Assembly: GCA_022791255.1 (NCBI GenBank) | Contig: JAAVYR010000017.1 | Span: 1 to 47,937, forward strand | From: Peptococcaceae bacterium | GTDB lineage: Bacteria > Bacillota > Dehalobacteriia > UBA4068 > JAAVYR01 | Direction: 5' to 3' | Length of the DNA: 47,937 nt | Made by a program: the position numbers and the translations under genes | Part shown: piece after piece, positions 40,099 through 47,937 of the stretch | Layout: every line of letters starts with the position of its first letter | Position numbering within the stretch: position 1 is the stretch's first letter | Notes under the pieces: model-generated | Told to the model about the DNA's origin: nothing | The model's database searches: none | What the model saw: only the letters and a program-made list of their open reading frames with translations

Positions 40099-41592
40099 AT
40101 GAATGTAGACTGGCAAATTTTATCATCCTTAGTTTTGTATTTGTTATTTATGGTCGGTATTGGTTTTTATTTTTACGGTAAAAATAATACCCCTACCGAT
40201 TATTTTTTAGGTAACCGGAAATTAGGGGCCTGGGTTACCTCCATGTCAGCCCAAGCTTCCGATATGTCCGGTTGGATGTTGATGGGGCTGCCCGGCGCCG
40301 TTTATCTTGCCGGTTTTCCCGAAGCCTGGACGGCGATTGGTCTTGCTCTAGGCACTTACTTTAACTGGTTATTAGTAGCCAAGAGATTAAGACAATATAC
40401 CAAAGTATCCGGAGACTCCATTACCTTGCCAGAGTTCTTCTCTAATCGCTTTCGAGATGACAGCGGCATTTTGCGGATATTGTGCTCCATTTTTATTATT
40501 ATCTTTTATTTGTTTTATACCGCTTCCGGGTTTGTTGCGGGCGCTAAGCTATTTGCCAGCGTGTTTGGCATGACCTATCTCAGCGGTCTGATGCTCTCCG
40601 CTTTTATCATCGTTGTCTATACCTTTGCCGGCGGTTTTTTAGCTGTGTGCTGGACAGACTTCTTCCAAGGTCTACTCATGCTGTTCGCGGTTATTTTAGT
40701 ACCAGGTATGGCTATCCACTCTATGGGCGGCTTTGGCGCTACCATTGACCAGATAAATGCCTTTAATCCTAACTTATTAAATATGTTGACAGACGCTACC
40801 GGCGCACCCATTGCAGCCTTGACCATTGCCTCCGGTCTTGCCTGGGGGTTAGGCTACTTTGGGCAACCTCATATTTTGGTGCGCTTCATGGGTATTGATA
40901 ACCCCAATACAGTGAAAAAATCTCGTCGTATCGCCACAGTGTGGGTTATTTTCGCTTTAGTCTGTGCCGTACTCATTGGTTTAGTAGGCCGCGTTTTCAT
41001 TGCAGAGGATTTATCTGCTGCTGCCGGGGAAACGATTTATATCACTATGGTGTTAAAGCTGTTCCCTGGCATGATAGCCGGTCTTTTCCTGGCTGCACTC
41101 CTGGCCGCTGTTATGTCCACAGCAGACTCGCAGTTGCTGGTTGCCGCCTCCTCTGTTACCGGTGACTTTTATAAGACGCTGCTTCGCAAGAATGCCTCTG
41201 ATAAAGAACTCATGTGGGTTAGCCGTATTGTCGTTGTTGTCATTGCAGTGATTGCTGCCCTCATTGCCACCGACCAAGATAGCATTGTTTATCAACTGGT
41301 ATCTTTTGCTTGGGCAGGTTTTGGCTCCACTTTCGGACCGCTCATTGTCTTTTCTCTGTTCTGGCGCCGGATGAATAAAGCAGGCGCTATTGCAGGCATT
41401 GTTAGCGGCGGCGTTACAGCCATCGCTTGGCACATGCTAGGTCAAAATATTGGCGGCATCTTCAAATTATACGAATTATTACCGGGCTTTGTAGTTTCCT
41501 CTCTGTTCATTGTCATTGTCAGTCTGCTAACAAAAGCGCCATCTCAAGCTATTACCGATGAGTTTGACCGCTACCCACAATGCACAGAGTAA
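40099..41592 (+). CDS. putP: Sodium/proline symporter
   Basis: A 497-residue membrane transporter of the sodium/solute symporter family with about 13 helices. Family marks are the N-terminal DYFLGNRKLGAWVTSMSAQASDMSGWMLMGLPGA, the SGF-VAGAK-LF segment, GYFGQPHILVRFM, and AALLAAVMSTADSQLLVAASSVTGDF (sodium site region). It imports proline with Na+. ATG at 40099 is preferred because AAAGGAG is seven bases before it; the ATG at 40093 is too close to that site. Single-gene transcript with its own promoter. Confidence 0.95.
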   Translation: MNVDWQILSSLVLYLLFMVGIGFYFYGKNNTPTDYFLGNRKLGAWVTSMSAQASDMSGWMLMGLPGAVYLAGFPEAWTAIGLALGTYFNWLLVAKRLRQYTKVSGDSITLPEFFSNRFRDDSGILRILCSIFIIIFYLFYTASGFVAGAKLFASVFGMTYLSGLMLSAFIIVVYTFAGGFLAVCWTDFFQGLLMLFAVILVPGMAIHSMGGFGATIDQINAFNPNLLNMLTDATGAPIAALTIASGLAWGLGYFGQPHILVRFMGIDNPNTVKKSRRIATVWVIFALVCAVLIGLVGRVFIAEDLSAAAGETIYITMVLKLFPGMIAGLFLAALLAAVMSTADSQLLVAASSVTGDFYKTLLRKNASDKELMWVSRIVVVVIAVIAALIATDQDSIVYQLVSFAWAGFGSTFGPLIVFSLFWRRMNKAGAIAGIVSGGVTAIAWHMLGQNIGGIFKLYELLPGFVVSSLFIVIVSLLTKAPSQAITDEFDRYPQCTE

Positions 41593-41682
41593 TCAAACAA
41601 AGTAAAACTTATTATTTGTTAACCTGATTGACTATTACACAAGAGTTTCTTACTTCTTTCTCCCTCATTTATCTATCATCCT

Positions 41683-41949
41683 GGATACTGCCACATATTA
41701 CGAAAGCATTTTATACTACTACCGACAATTACTTTTTCCTCTGTCAGAAGTACTCAGTGTTTCTCAGGTACACCGTGGCAATACTTGTCATCCTGAGGGG
41801 CATTTGCCCCGAAGGATCTTATATCATGCTACCCCCTATAAAAAACTACTTTCTACTACTGACAATCACTTGCCCCTCTGTCAGATGTAATCAGTATTTC
41901 TCTCATACCCTGTGGCACTATCTATCCTGAGCGAATGCGAAGGATCTTT
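41683..41949. repeat. Two M-R composite repeats between putP and clpC
   Basis: M unit 41683-41785 with R unit 41786-41820 (CATCCTG ... GGGGCATTTGCCCC ... GAAGGATC, with an extra inner GC stem), then M unit 41821-41920 with R unit 41921-41949. The intergenic region 41593-41956 is otherwise empty. Confidence 0.82.
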
Positions 41950-41956
41950 AAACAAA

Positions 41957-41996
41957 ATAAAAAGGCATACCTGATATTTCACCAGGTATGCCTTTT
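41957..41996. terminator. Bidirectional terminator between putP and clpC
   Basis: A perfect 14-bp stem (41960-41973 with 41983-41996) flanked by A- and T-runs on both sides. It ends the clpC operon about 12 bases beyond its stop codon and can also serve putP. Confidence 0.88.
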
Positions 41997-42008
41997 CGCT
42001 ATCTAAAA

Positions 42009-44555
42009 TTATTCCCCATCTGTCTGATTATCTTCTTGTTCTTGAGCGGCACTTGCCATCTCTTTTGCCTCGTTACCTTTGCAAAAGACGATTTTACCAT
42101 CTTCAGCCTTTACCAAAATATGATCACCTTGGGCAAATTTCCCAGCCAAAATTTCTTCTGCCAGCGGGTCTTCTATTTCTCGTACAATGGTCCGTCTGAG
42201 CGGCCGCGCGCCAAACTCACTGTCATAGCCATCCTCCGCCAAGATGTCTAATACACCATCTTCCACATGGAGAGAGATATTTTGTTCTCCCAGCCGTTTT
42301 TCTACAGAGGAGAGCATAAGCCCTGCGATTTCCCGGATTTCCGGCTGAGTCAGACTATGAAAGACGATGATTTCATCGATACGGTTTAAGAATTCCGGAC
42401 GAAAGACATTTTTTAAGTCTCCCATCACTTTGGTTTTCATATCTTCATAAGAAGTATCTTCTTCTGGCTTTTGACTGGAAATAAATCCCATGGTGTTGTT
42501 TTTTGCTCCAGCAATAGACCTTGCTCCTACATTAGAAGTCATGATGATAACCGTATTGCGGAAATCCACCAAACGACCTTGGGAGTCCGTGAGCCGCCCA
42601 TCTTCTAATACCTGTAGTAAGATGTTAAATACATCAGGGTGCGCTTTTTCTATTTCATCTAAGAGCACGATGGAGTAAGGCCGCCGCCGTACTGCCTCTG
42701 TGAGTTGCCCCCCTTCATCATACCCTACATAGCCAGGAGGCGCCCCCACTAAACGAGATACAGCATGTTTCTCCATATATTCACTCATATCGATGCGGAT
42801 AAGCGCGTCTTCCGAGCCAAAGAGCGCTTCTCCCAGAGCCCGTGCTAGTTCTGTCTTCCCTACCCCAGTAGGCCCTAAGAAAAGGAAAGAACCAATCGGT
42901 CGTTTAGCGTCTTTTAAGCCAGCTTTCCCACGCCGCACAGCTTTGGCAATACTTTTGACAGCTTCTTCCTGCCCAATAACCCGCTTATGCAGGAGGTCTT
43001 CCATTTGCAGGAGCCGCTCCATTTCTTGCTGCTGCAAGCGAGAAACCGGTATCCCCGTCCACCGAGAGAGCACTTGCGCGATTTCTTCTTCGCCTACTTC
43101 TCCATTTTTCCCGGCAGCTTGCTTTTCCCATTCCGCCCGTGCAGCGGTCAATTGATTGGATAATTCCTTTTCCTTATCCCGGAGCTGGGCTGCTTTTTCA
43201 AAGTCTTGCCCCACTACCGCCGCCTGCTTTTCCTTTTGGATTTCCGTTAGTTCATTTTCCTTTTCCTTCAGGTCTGGCGGTGCCGTAATGCCATCTAACC
43301 GCACTTTAGAAGCCGCCTCGTCAATAAGGTCGATGGCTTTGTCTGGCAGGAACCTGTCAGAAATATACCGCTGCGATAATTTGACTGCAGCTTCCAGTGC
43401 CGCGTCTGTTATCTTTACCCGATGATGGGCTTCATATTTATCCCGTAATCCTTCTAAGATTGCCAGTGCTTCTTCTGGAGTTGGTTCATCTACTAAGACA
43501 GTTTGGAAACGCCGTTCCAACGCCGCGTCTTTTTCGATGTATTTGCGATATTCATCGATGGTGGTCGCCCCTACACATTGCAGCTCCCCACGGGCTAAAG
43601 CCGGTTTTAGGATATTTGCCGCGTCTAGCGCCCCTTCGGCCGCCCCAGCTCCCACTAAGTTGTGCAGCTCATCAATGAAGAGAATGACTTGCTGGCTGCT
43701 TTTCAGTTCTTCCAACACCTTTTGCAGCCGTTCTTCAAACTCTCCCCGATATTTAGAGCCTGCAACCATAGCAGATAAATCAAGTGCAACTACCCGTTTT
43801 CCGGTAAGGTTTTCTGGCACTTTCCCATCGACGATTTTCTGAGCAAGCCCTTCTGCAATAGCCGTTTTCCCAACACCTGGCTCCCCAATAAGTACCGGGT
43901 TATTTTTCGTTCGCCGGCTGAGGATTTGTAATACCCGCTCAATTTCTTTGTCCCTGCCGATTACAGGGTCGATTTTTCCTTCTCTGCAGGCCGCAGTTAA
44001 GTCCCGGCTAAAACTATCCAGCACCGGCGTTTTACTCTGGCTGTCTTTTGCCCCCCGGAATGAAGTTTTTCCTGCGATAGGATTTCCCCCAGCAAAAGCC
44101 GCCTGTTCCGGTTCTCCACCACCAGGCATTTCCTGCCCCATGATCTGCCCCATAATCTGCCATAATACTTCTTTGGTCACACCTAGCTGATAAAGCCAGC
44201 GTGCGGCAATACCTTCTCCTTCTGCTGCTAACCCCATGAGAAGATGTTCCGTACCAATAAAGTCTACTCCCATACGACGAGCCTCTACAGCTGCCAGTTC
44301 TATAGCAGTTTTTGCCCGAGGCGAAAAGCCCTCTACTACCACCAGCATAAAGTTATGATTTTGACCAATATATTGCTCTAAATCTGCCTGTTGAGCGCCT
44401 ATCCCTTGTAGGATTTGCGCACCGATCCCCTCCCCTTCTTCGAATACAGCCCATAGTAAATGTTCTGTATCTACCTGCCGGGAACCGCATTGCTGCGCCT
44501 TCTTCTGCGCCAGTTTTAATACTTTTTGCGCCCGTTCCGTCAATCTATTTAACAT
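42009..44555 (-). CDS. clpC: ATP-dependent Clp protease ATPase subunit ClpC
   Basis: The 848-residue AAA+ unfoldase works with ClpP and, in this group, recognises arginine-phosphorylated proteins. It has the N-terminal double Clp repeat (residues 1-145), the first ATPase ring with GEPGVGKT near 225 and [10 protein letters not shown], the UVR-like middle domain ([21 protein letters not shown]) and the second ATPase ring with GPTGVGKTE near 562. The start ATG at 44555 has GGAGGTGT nine bases upstream; an earlier ATG at 44561 lies too close to that site. It is the last gene of ctsR-mcsA-mcsB-clpC, with an M repeat in the 119 bases before it. Confidence 0.97.
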   Translation of the reverse strand: MLNRLTERAQKVLKLAQKKAQQCGSRQVDTEHLLWAVFEEGEGIGAQILQGIGAQQADLEQYIGQNHNFMLVVVEGFSPRAKTAIELAAVEARRMGVDFIGTEHLLMGLAAEGEGIAARWLYQLGVTKEVLWQIMGQIMGQEMPGGGEPEQAAFAGGNPIAGKTSFRGAKDSQSKTPVLDSFSRDLTAACREGKIDPVIGRDKEIERVLQILSRRTKNNPVLIGEPGVGKTAIAEGLAQKIVDGKVPENLTGKRVVALDLSAMVAGSKYRGEFEERLQKVLEELKSSQQVILFIDELHNLVGAGAAEGALDAANILKPALARGELQCVGATTIDEYRKYIEKDAALERRFQTVLVDEPTPEEALAILEGLRDKYEAHHRVKITDAALEAAVKLSQRYISDRFLPDKAIDLIDEAASKVRLDGITAPPDLKEKENELTEIQKEKQAAVVGQDFEKAAQLRDKEKELSNQLTAARAEWEKQAAGKNGEVGEEEIAQVLSRWTGIPVSRLQQQEMERLLQMEDLLHKRVIGQEEAVKSIAKAVRRGKAGLKDAKRPIGSFLFLGPTGVGKTELARALGEALFGSEDALIRIDMSEYMEKHAVSRLVGAPPGYVGYDEGGQLTEAVRRRPYSIVLLDEIEKAHPDVFNILLQVLEDGRLTDSQGRLVDFRNTVIIMTSNVGARSIAGAKNNTMGFISSQKPEEDTSYEDMKTKVMGDLKNVFRPEFLNRIDEIIVFHSLTQPEIREIAGLMLSSVEKRLGEQNISLHVEDGVLDILAEDGYDSEFGARPLRRTIVREIEDPLAEEILAGKFAQGDHILVKAEDGKIVFCKGNEAKEMASAAQEQEDNQTDGE

Positions 44556-44588
44556 AAACATACACCTCCAAAACTAAAATCTACTCCC

Positions 44589-44712
44589 GGATACTGCCAC
44601 TTTTTACGAAAGCACTACTTTCTACTACTAACAATCACTTGCCCATCTGTCAGAGGCAGTAAATATATCTTCTCTTACTGCGTGGCACTATTCGTGGCAT
44701 CATCCTGCATTA
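44589..44712. repeat. M repeat overlapping the end of mcsB
   Basis: An M unit that starts with ATACTGCCAC, has the CTAACAATCACTTGCCC / TCTGTCAGAGG core and ends with CGTGGCACTATTCGTGGCATCATCCTG, a half R unit. It covers the last 12 codons of mcsB. Confidence 0.78.
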
Positions 44713-45748
44713 TCTTGCGGACAAACTCCGCCCGCAATATATTGATATCATTGGCAGATAGCTCCCTATTCTCCTCTTTAGTTAGGAAATGGTCTTGCCC
44801 ACCAATGAGTATTTTATTGAGCTGCTCTTTATCTATTTCTTTTAATATGCCCAAATCCACACCTAACCGCAATTGCGAGAGGCAATCCATCATTTCCCCA
44901 AGACTTAATGTCCGTGCAAAAGAAGTGGTACCATAGGCCCGCCAAATCATATCATGAAGCTTTACCGTTTGCTGCTCTTTGAGCCATTGCCGGGCTTTTT
45001 CTTCCTCAGCAGCAATCTGATTGATAACAGTTTCTAGCCGCGCTAGGATTTCTTCTTCCCGATATCCCAGTGTTACTTGATTAGATATCTGATATAGCGC
45101 CCCTAAGCTTTCACTGCCCTCCCCATAGATACCGCGCACCGTGAGCCCTAATTTTCCCATAGCAGCAAATATCTGTTCCAGCCGTCCAGTTAGGGCAAGA
45201 GCAGGAAGATGCACCATCACAGAGGCACGCAGCCCTGTTCCTACATTAGAAGGACATGCCGTCAGATATCCGATTTTATCATCAAATGCCCAGTCTAGTC
45301 CTTGTTCTAACCAATCATCTACTTGGTTAGAACCAGCAAGCGCTGCAGAGAGCTGCAACCCCGGCAGGAAGGATTGTATCCGCACATGGTCTTCTTCCCC
45401 TATCATAATGACCAAGCTCTCGTCATCACTGATTAATATGCCCACTTCTCCAGTTTCACCTGCAAATTGCGGACTAATCAAATGCTTTTCTAATAGTAAT
45501 TCTCTTTCTGCTACTGTCAATTCTTCTCCCCTAAAGAAACGATACCCTTTTTGTCCCAGCGGCGTATTTTGCATAGCCCTACCTACTGCGGCTAATAGCT
45601 CTTGCCGTTCAGCTTCGGTCATTCGCTGCGGGAAAGGCAACCCCGCTATATTTCTCGCCAGCCGCACTCTGGTTGAGAGCACAATATTATGATTAGCAGT
45701 TTCAGTCCATTTCGTTCCAATTGTGGTAAAGTGCTTTTCTGCTGTCAT
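44675..45748 (-). CDS. mcsB: Protein arginine kinase McsB
   Basis: A 357-residue kinase that phosphorylates arginines in CtsR and in damaged proteins, which ClpC then recognises. The phosphagen-kinase fold shows in VLSTRVRLARNIAGLPFP, ILISDDESLVIMIGEEDHVRIQ, and CPSNVGTGLRASVMVHLPAL near residue 163, with the active-site cysteine. ATG at 45748 follows AAGGGAG by nine bases and the mcsA stop codon by one. The C-terminal residues DDATNSATQ and the stop codon come from an inserted M repeat, so this end differs from that of relatives. Confidence 0.96.
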   Translation of the reverse strand: MTAEKHFTTIGTKWTETANHNIVLSTRVRLARNIAGLPFPQRMTEAERQELLAAVGRAMQNTPLGQKGYRFFRGEELTVAERELLLEKHLISPQFAGETGEVGILISDDESLVIMIGEEDHVRIQSFLPGLQLSAALAGSNQVDDWLEQGLDWAFDDKIGYLTACPSNVGTGLRASVMVHLPALALTGRLEQIFAAMGKLGLTVRGIYGEGSESLGALYQISNQVTLGYREEEILARLETVINQIAAEEEKARQWLKEQQTVKLHDMIWRAYGTTSFARTLSLGEMMDCLSQLRLGVDLGILKEIDKEQLNKILIGGQDHFLTKEENRELSANDINILRAEFVRKIMQDDATNSATQ

Positions 45749-45749
45749 G

Positions 45750-46271
45750 TTATGCATCTCCCTTCGCTGCTGTTTCCTGTAAGGACTTGATTTCATCTCG
45801 CAGTTTCGCCGCCAGTTCAAAGTTTTCCACTGCTACAGCCTGCTGCAGCTGTTCCTTTAATGCGTCTACCTGCCGTTCTATCCCTTTTACCCCAGCAAGT
45901 CGTTTTGGCAGCTTTCCTGTATGCTGTTCACTGCCCTGCACCCGCCTTAAGATACCCTTTAATTGGGACTGAAATTCTTCATAGCAACGACTACAGCCAA
46001 AACGCCCACCCTTTGCAAATTCCTGAAAAGAAAGATGGCATTGTGGGCAACATACATTGCCAGTTTCCCGGGCCAAGTCTTCCTGCCCCAGAGAAAAGAT
46101 AGTAGGCCAAAGATTTTGCAGGGAAAAGTTATGGTCAAAGGGCATTGTTATATTTAAATGGCCATCTTGTTCCGCACAATTGGGACAAAGGTTTTTCACC
46201 GTTTTATCTCCATTAATAATGGTTGTCACACATACGGTTGCAGTATTCTTTTTACATTTTTCACAAAGCAT
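45750..46271 (-). CDS. mcsA: McsA, zinc-binding activator of McsB
   Basis: A 173-residue protein with two pairs of CxxC zinc sites in the N-terminal half (CEKC, CPNC, CPQC, CSRC) and a C-terminal UVR domain (residues about 133-170) that contacts McsB or ClpC. The chosen start, ATG at 46271, has AGAGGG eight bases upstream and gives an N-terminus MLCEKC like that of Bacillus McsA; the in-frame GTG at 46280 lies inside the ribosome site region. Confidence 0.95.
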   Translation of the reverse strand: MLCEKCKKNTATVCVTTIINGDKTVKNLCPNCAEQDGHLNITMPFDHNFSLQNLWPTIFSLGQEDLARETGNVCCPQCHLSFQEFAKGGRFGCSRCYEEFQSQLKGILRRVQGSEQHTGKLPKRLAGVKGIERQVDALKEQLQQAVAVENFELAAKLRDEIKSLQETAAKGDA

Positions 46272-46294
46272 ATTCTCCACCCTCTCTTCGGCTA

Positions 46295-46798
46295 TTAAAA
46301 ATCTGTTCTTAATAGGTTAACCAAAACTGCATGCAGCATACGGCCCCGCAGAATTTCTTCTAAGTCCTGACCAGTCTGCTTTTCTTCTATAGGCATAGAC
46401 TCACGCAGTTCCCGAAAAATATTACCATTAATCATTGCCTTGATAAAACTACCTTCCCGTGCAGTTAGGAGCTCTTCTTCTACCAGCCGGTCAATGAGAC
46501 CTTCTCCATTTTTTTGAGATACCTGCTTTCCTTCTGCACGGTTCACCATAGCCAGCAGGTTCTCACTTCCCTCTACCGATAGCTTAATGATACGTACAAA
46601 TCCACCGCCGCCCCGTCTACTTTCCACTAAATATCCCTGTTGATTAGAAAACCTGGTTTCTAATACATAGTTGATTTGAGAAGGTACACACATAAAGAGC
46701 CCCGCCATTTCCGACCGGCGAATATCAATAAACCCCTCATCACTTTGATCTATCATTTGTTTAATGTAGTTTTCTATTTGTTTTGCTAATGTTGTCAT
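46295..46798 (-). CDS. ctsR: CtsR, repressor of class III stress genes
   Basis: A 167-residue repressor with an N-terminal winged helix-turn-helix (FIDIRRSEMAGLFMCVPSQINYVLETRF) and the glycine-rich loop ESRRGGGGFVRI, the tip that senses heat in relatives. ATG at 46798 has AAAGGA nine bases upstream. As the first gene of the operon it probably represses itself through the operator at 46829-46853. Confidence 0.95.
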   Translation of the reverse strand: MTTLAKQIENYIKQMIDQSDEGFIDIRRSEMAGLFMCVPSQINYVLETRFSNQQGYLVESRRGGGGFVRIIKLSVEGSENLLAMVNRAEGKQVSQKNGEGLIDRLVEEELLTAREGSFIKAMINGNIFRELRESMPIEEKQTGQDLEEILRGRMLHAVLVNLLRTDF

Positions 46799-46828
46799 TA
46801 TTCTCATTCCTTTGCTTTTCTGTCCTAT

Positions 46829-46853
46829 TTTGACCTTCTGACCTTTTCTGACT
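46829..46853 (-). promoter_or_regulatory. CtsR operator, three heptads
   Basis: On the minus strand three direct heptads follow one another: AGTCAGA (46853-46847), three bases, GGTCAGA (46843-46837), one base, GGTCAAA (46835-46829). The consensus is RGTCAAA-N3-RGTCAAA. They lie just downstream of the -10 box, as in Bacillus ctsR. Confidence 0.78.
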
Positions 46854-46859
46854 ATTTAT

Positions 46860-46889
46860 ATTATATGCACCTAGCATCATTTTATGCAA
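46860..46889 (-). promoter_or_regulatory. Promoter of the ctsR operon
   Basis: TTGCAT (46889-46884), 18-bp spacer and TATAAT (46865-46860) on the minus strand. It starts directly behind the terminator of the preceding gene. Confidence 0.8.
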
Positions 46890-46891
46890 TT

Positions 46892-46918
46892 AAAAAAACA
46901 GCTGATTTCAGCTGTTTT
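46892..46918 (-). terminator. Terminator of the GyrI-like gene
   Basis: A perfect 10-bp stem (AAAACAGCTG, loop of four) followed by eight T on the minus strand. It lies 75 bases beyond the stop codon at 46993. Confidence 0.85.
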
Positions 46919-46992
46919 AGGTTCATTAGAAAAGATTACAGTTATATTTCTTTTATTTTCATTTATTTTTGACCTTTATTGATGTTCATAAT

Positions 46993-47631
46993 TTAGTTTG
47001 TTTTTTTGATGGGATGTCTTATCACAGTTTTTAATTTACCCGCGTCACATTTTCTCGGGTCGCTGAGATATATTTCATGATGTAACCTTGTATCCGTAAT
47101 ATCTAATTCATAACCGTTTTCTGTCGCATACCGATGCATCGCGTCAACAGTTCCAGGCTCCTCATCATAGCTGCCGATATGCATACATTGCACGCATAGC
47201 CCCTCGTCATAAGTAAAAAATTCCACTCTGGAAAAATCCTGTTTTTTCTTTTTGGTTGCTTCCTCTATGGCCCATGTAAAGTCAGGCTCCGTCACAAAAT
47301 CCGGTAGTCTAATGACCGATATAAAATGCATTGCCTCCTTATTCTGATAATCAATCGTTCCCGTTTTTCCCTCTTGCCACCAAAACCCTTCCAAAGGAGG
47401 AACAACATACTCAAAAAAACCATCTATTTTGTAGCTTCCTTTATAACTCATTTTTATTGTATAAGCCACCCCATATAATAAACCAATTGTATTTTGATAA
47501 TCTCCACTTTCCTCATTGGGATTACCCATGCCCCTAATTGACAGATAATTCATTTTCGGGATTTCAATAATACCAGGTTTATTCTTTGGCAGATAAAATT
47601 CCTTATATTCTTTCTTATAGTCAAAAGCCAT
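46993..47631 (-). CDS. GyrI-like small-molecule-binding protein
   Basis: A 212-residue protein of the GyrI-like (SOUL/AraC-effector) family. Features are an N-terminal helix then PKMNYLSIRGMGNP, the GLLYGVAYTIKM repeat half, and a C-terminal VEFFTYDEGLCVQCMHIGSYDEEPGTVDAMHRYATENGY second half. Such proteins bind small hydrophobic ligands; the exact role is unknown. ATG at 47631 is preferred, because the longer frame starts inside the upstream terminator hairpin. Confidence 0.85.
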   Translation of the reverse strand: MAFDYKKEYKEFYLPKNKPGIIEIPKMNYLSIRGMGNPNEESGDYQNTIGLLYGVAYTIKMSYKGSYKIDGFFEYVVPPLEGFWWQEGKTGTIDYQNKEAMHFISVIRLPDFVTEPDFTWAIEEATKKKKQDFSRVEFFTYDEGLCVQCMHIGSYDEEPGTVDAMHRYATENGYELDITDTRLHHEIYLSDPRKCDAGKLKTVIRHPIKKTN

Positions 47632-47673
47632 AGTTTCATTTACTCTCTTTCTATTATCTTTTGCTAGATAAAA

Positions 47674-47704
47674 TAAAAAAGCGCCCTGTGAAAAATCACA
47701 GGGC
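47674..47704 (-). terminator. Terminator of the rRNA-tRNA transcript
   Basis: A 9-bp GC-rich stem (47683-47691 with 47696-47704) followed by GCTTTTTTATTTT on the minus strand. It lies just behind tRNA-Asn and ends the rRNA operon. Confidence 0.9.
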
Positions 47705-47712
47705 AAAAAGTT

Positions 47713-47787
47713 TGGCTCCCCGAGTGGGACTCGAACCTACAACAACTCGGTTAACAGCCGAGTGCTCTACCATTGAGCTATCGGGGA
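47713..47787 (-). tRNA. tRNA-Asn (anticodon GTT)
   Basis: A 75-base cloverleaf on the minus strand: acceptor TCCCCGA with TCGGGGA, D-stem GCTC, anticodon loop CTGTTAA with GTT, T-arm GTAGGTTCGAGTCCCAC and an encoded CCA end. It sits between 5S rRNA and the terminator. Confidence 0.97.
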
Positions 47788-47808
47788 ACACAAAGGTATA
47801 AAAAATAG

Positions 47809-47926
47809 ACCTGGCAACGACCTACTCTCCCAGGGGGGTAACCCCCAAGTACCATCGGCGTGAAAGAGCTTAACTACTGTGTTCGGAATGGGAACAGGTG
47901 TGGCCTCTTCACAATCATCACCAGGA
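47809..47926 (-). rRNA. rrf: 5S ribosomal RNA
   Basis: About 118 bases on the minus strand. It contains the conserved CACACCTGTTCCCATTCCGAAC and AGTTAAGCTC segments, and its ends pair (CCTGG with CCAGG). The exact ends may shift by a few bases. The 23S gene of this operon should lie beyond the window end. Confidence 0.95.
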
Positions 47927-47937
47927 AAGGATAAGAC

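Overview
The window reads as a chromosomal segment of a strictly anaerobic Bacillota with moderate-to-low GC. The evidence is a long SRP RNA with an Alu-type domain, a ctsR-mcsA-mcsB-clpC operon, a dnaX-ybaB-recR-bofA block, strong AGGAGG ribosome sites, and two ferredoxin-linked 2-oxoacid oxidoreductases. I lean towards Negativicutes, but nothing here proves it. Both ends touch rRNA operons on the minus strand: the first 160 bases hold tandem promoters and the leader of an operon that leaves the window at base 1, and the last 230 bases hold a terminator, tRNA-Asn(GTT) and 5S rRNA of another. The segment is therefore an inter-rRNA interval, probably an assembly contig broken at rRNA repeats.

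Left arm (0.3-16.9 kb). A P-loop ATPase and a one-chain pyruvate:ferredoxin oxidoreductase are followed by bofA, recR, ybaB and dnaX, the SRP RNA and a radical SAM protein, all on the minus strand. On the plus strand come a second P-loop ATPase and a cassette of delta, alpha, beta and gamma subunits of a Vor/Kor-type 2-oxoacid:ferredoxin oxidoreductase, an XRE-cupin regulator and an acyl-CoA synthetase. The cassette could convert 2-oxoacids to acyl-CoA plus reduced ferredoxin and link the acyl-CoA to free acids. Each oxidoreductase has a related P-loop ATPase beside it.

Middle (16.97-37.6 kb). A minus-strand PBSX-like myophage element contains two regulators, a terminase, portal, protease/scaffold, capsid, connector genes, sheath, tube, a frameshifted tail chaperone, an LysM hub, baseplate, fibre, a Kelch-repeat tip protein, XkdX and a holin. 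I see no integrase, repressor, replication genes or endolysin, and the only gene in the tape-measure slot is short. It is either a domesticated particle-forming element or a decaying prophage. Several features were read directly from the DNA: a canonical A_AAA_AAC -1 frameshift site, a tail gene whose best start is CTG, a small-terminase-like gene that may start at ACG, and a stem-loop in the leader of the late operon.

Right arm (38-47.7 kb). An AEC transporter, a GNAT acetyltransferase and a PutP symporter lie on the plus strand. The ctsR-mcsA-mcsB-clpC proteolysis operon, with a CtsR-type operator, and a GyrI-like protein lie on the minus strand.

Intergenic spaces are filled with two structured repeat families, here called R and M. 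R is a short palindrome whose stem changes in a compensating way between copies. M is a foldback element of about 110-150 bp ending in TGCCAC/GTGGCA, usually joined to an R copy. A 425-bp foldback lies between recR and bofA. Copies lie inside the phage late operon, and one supplies the last codons of mcsB.
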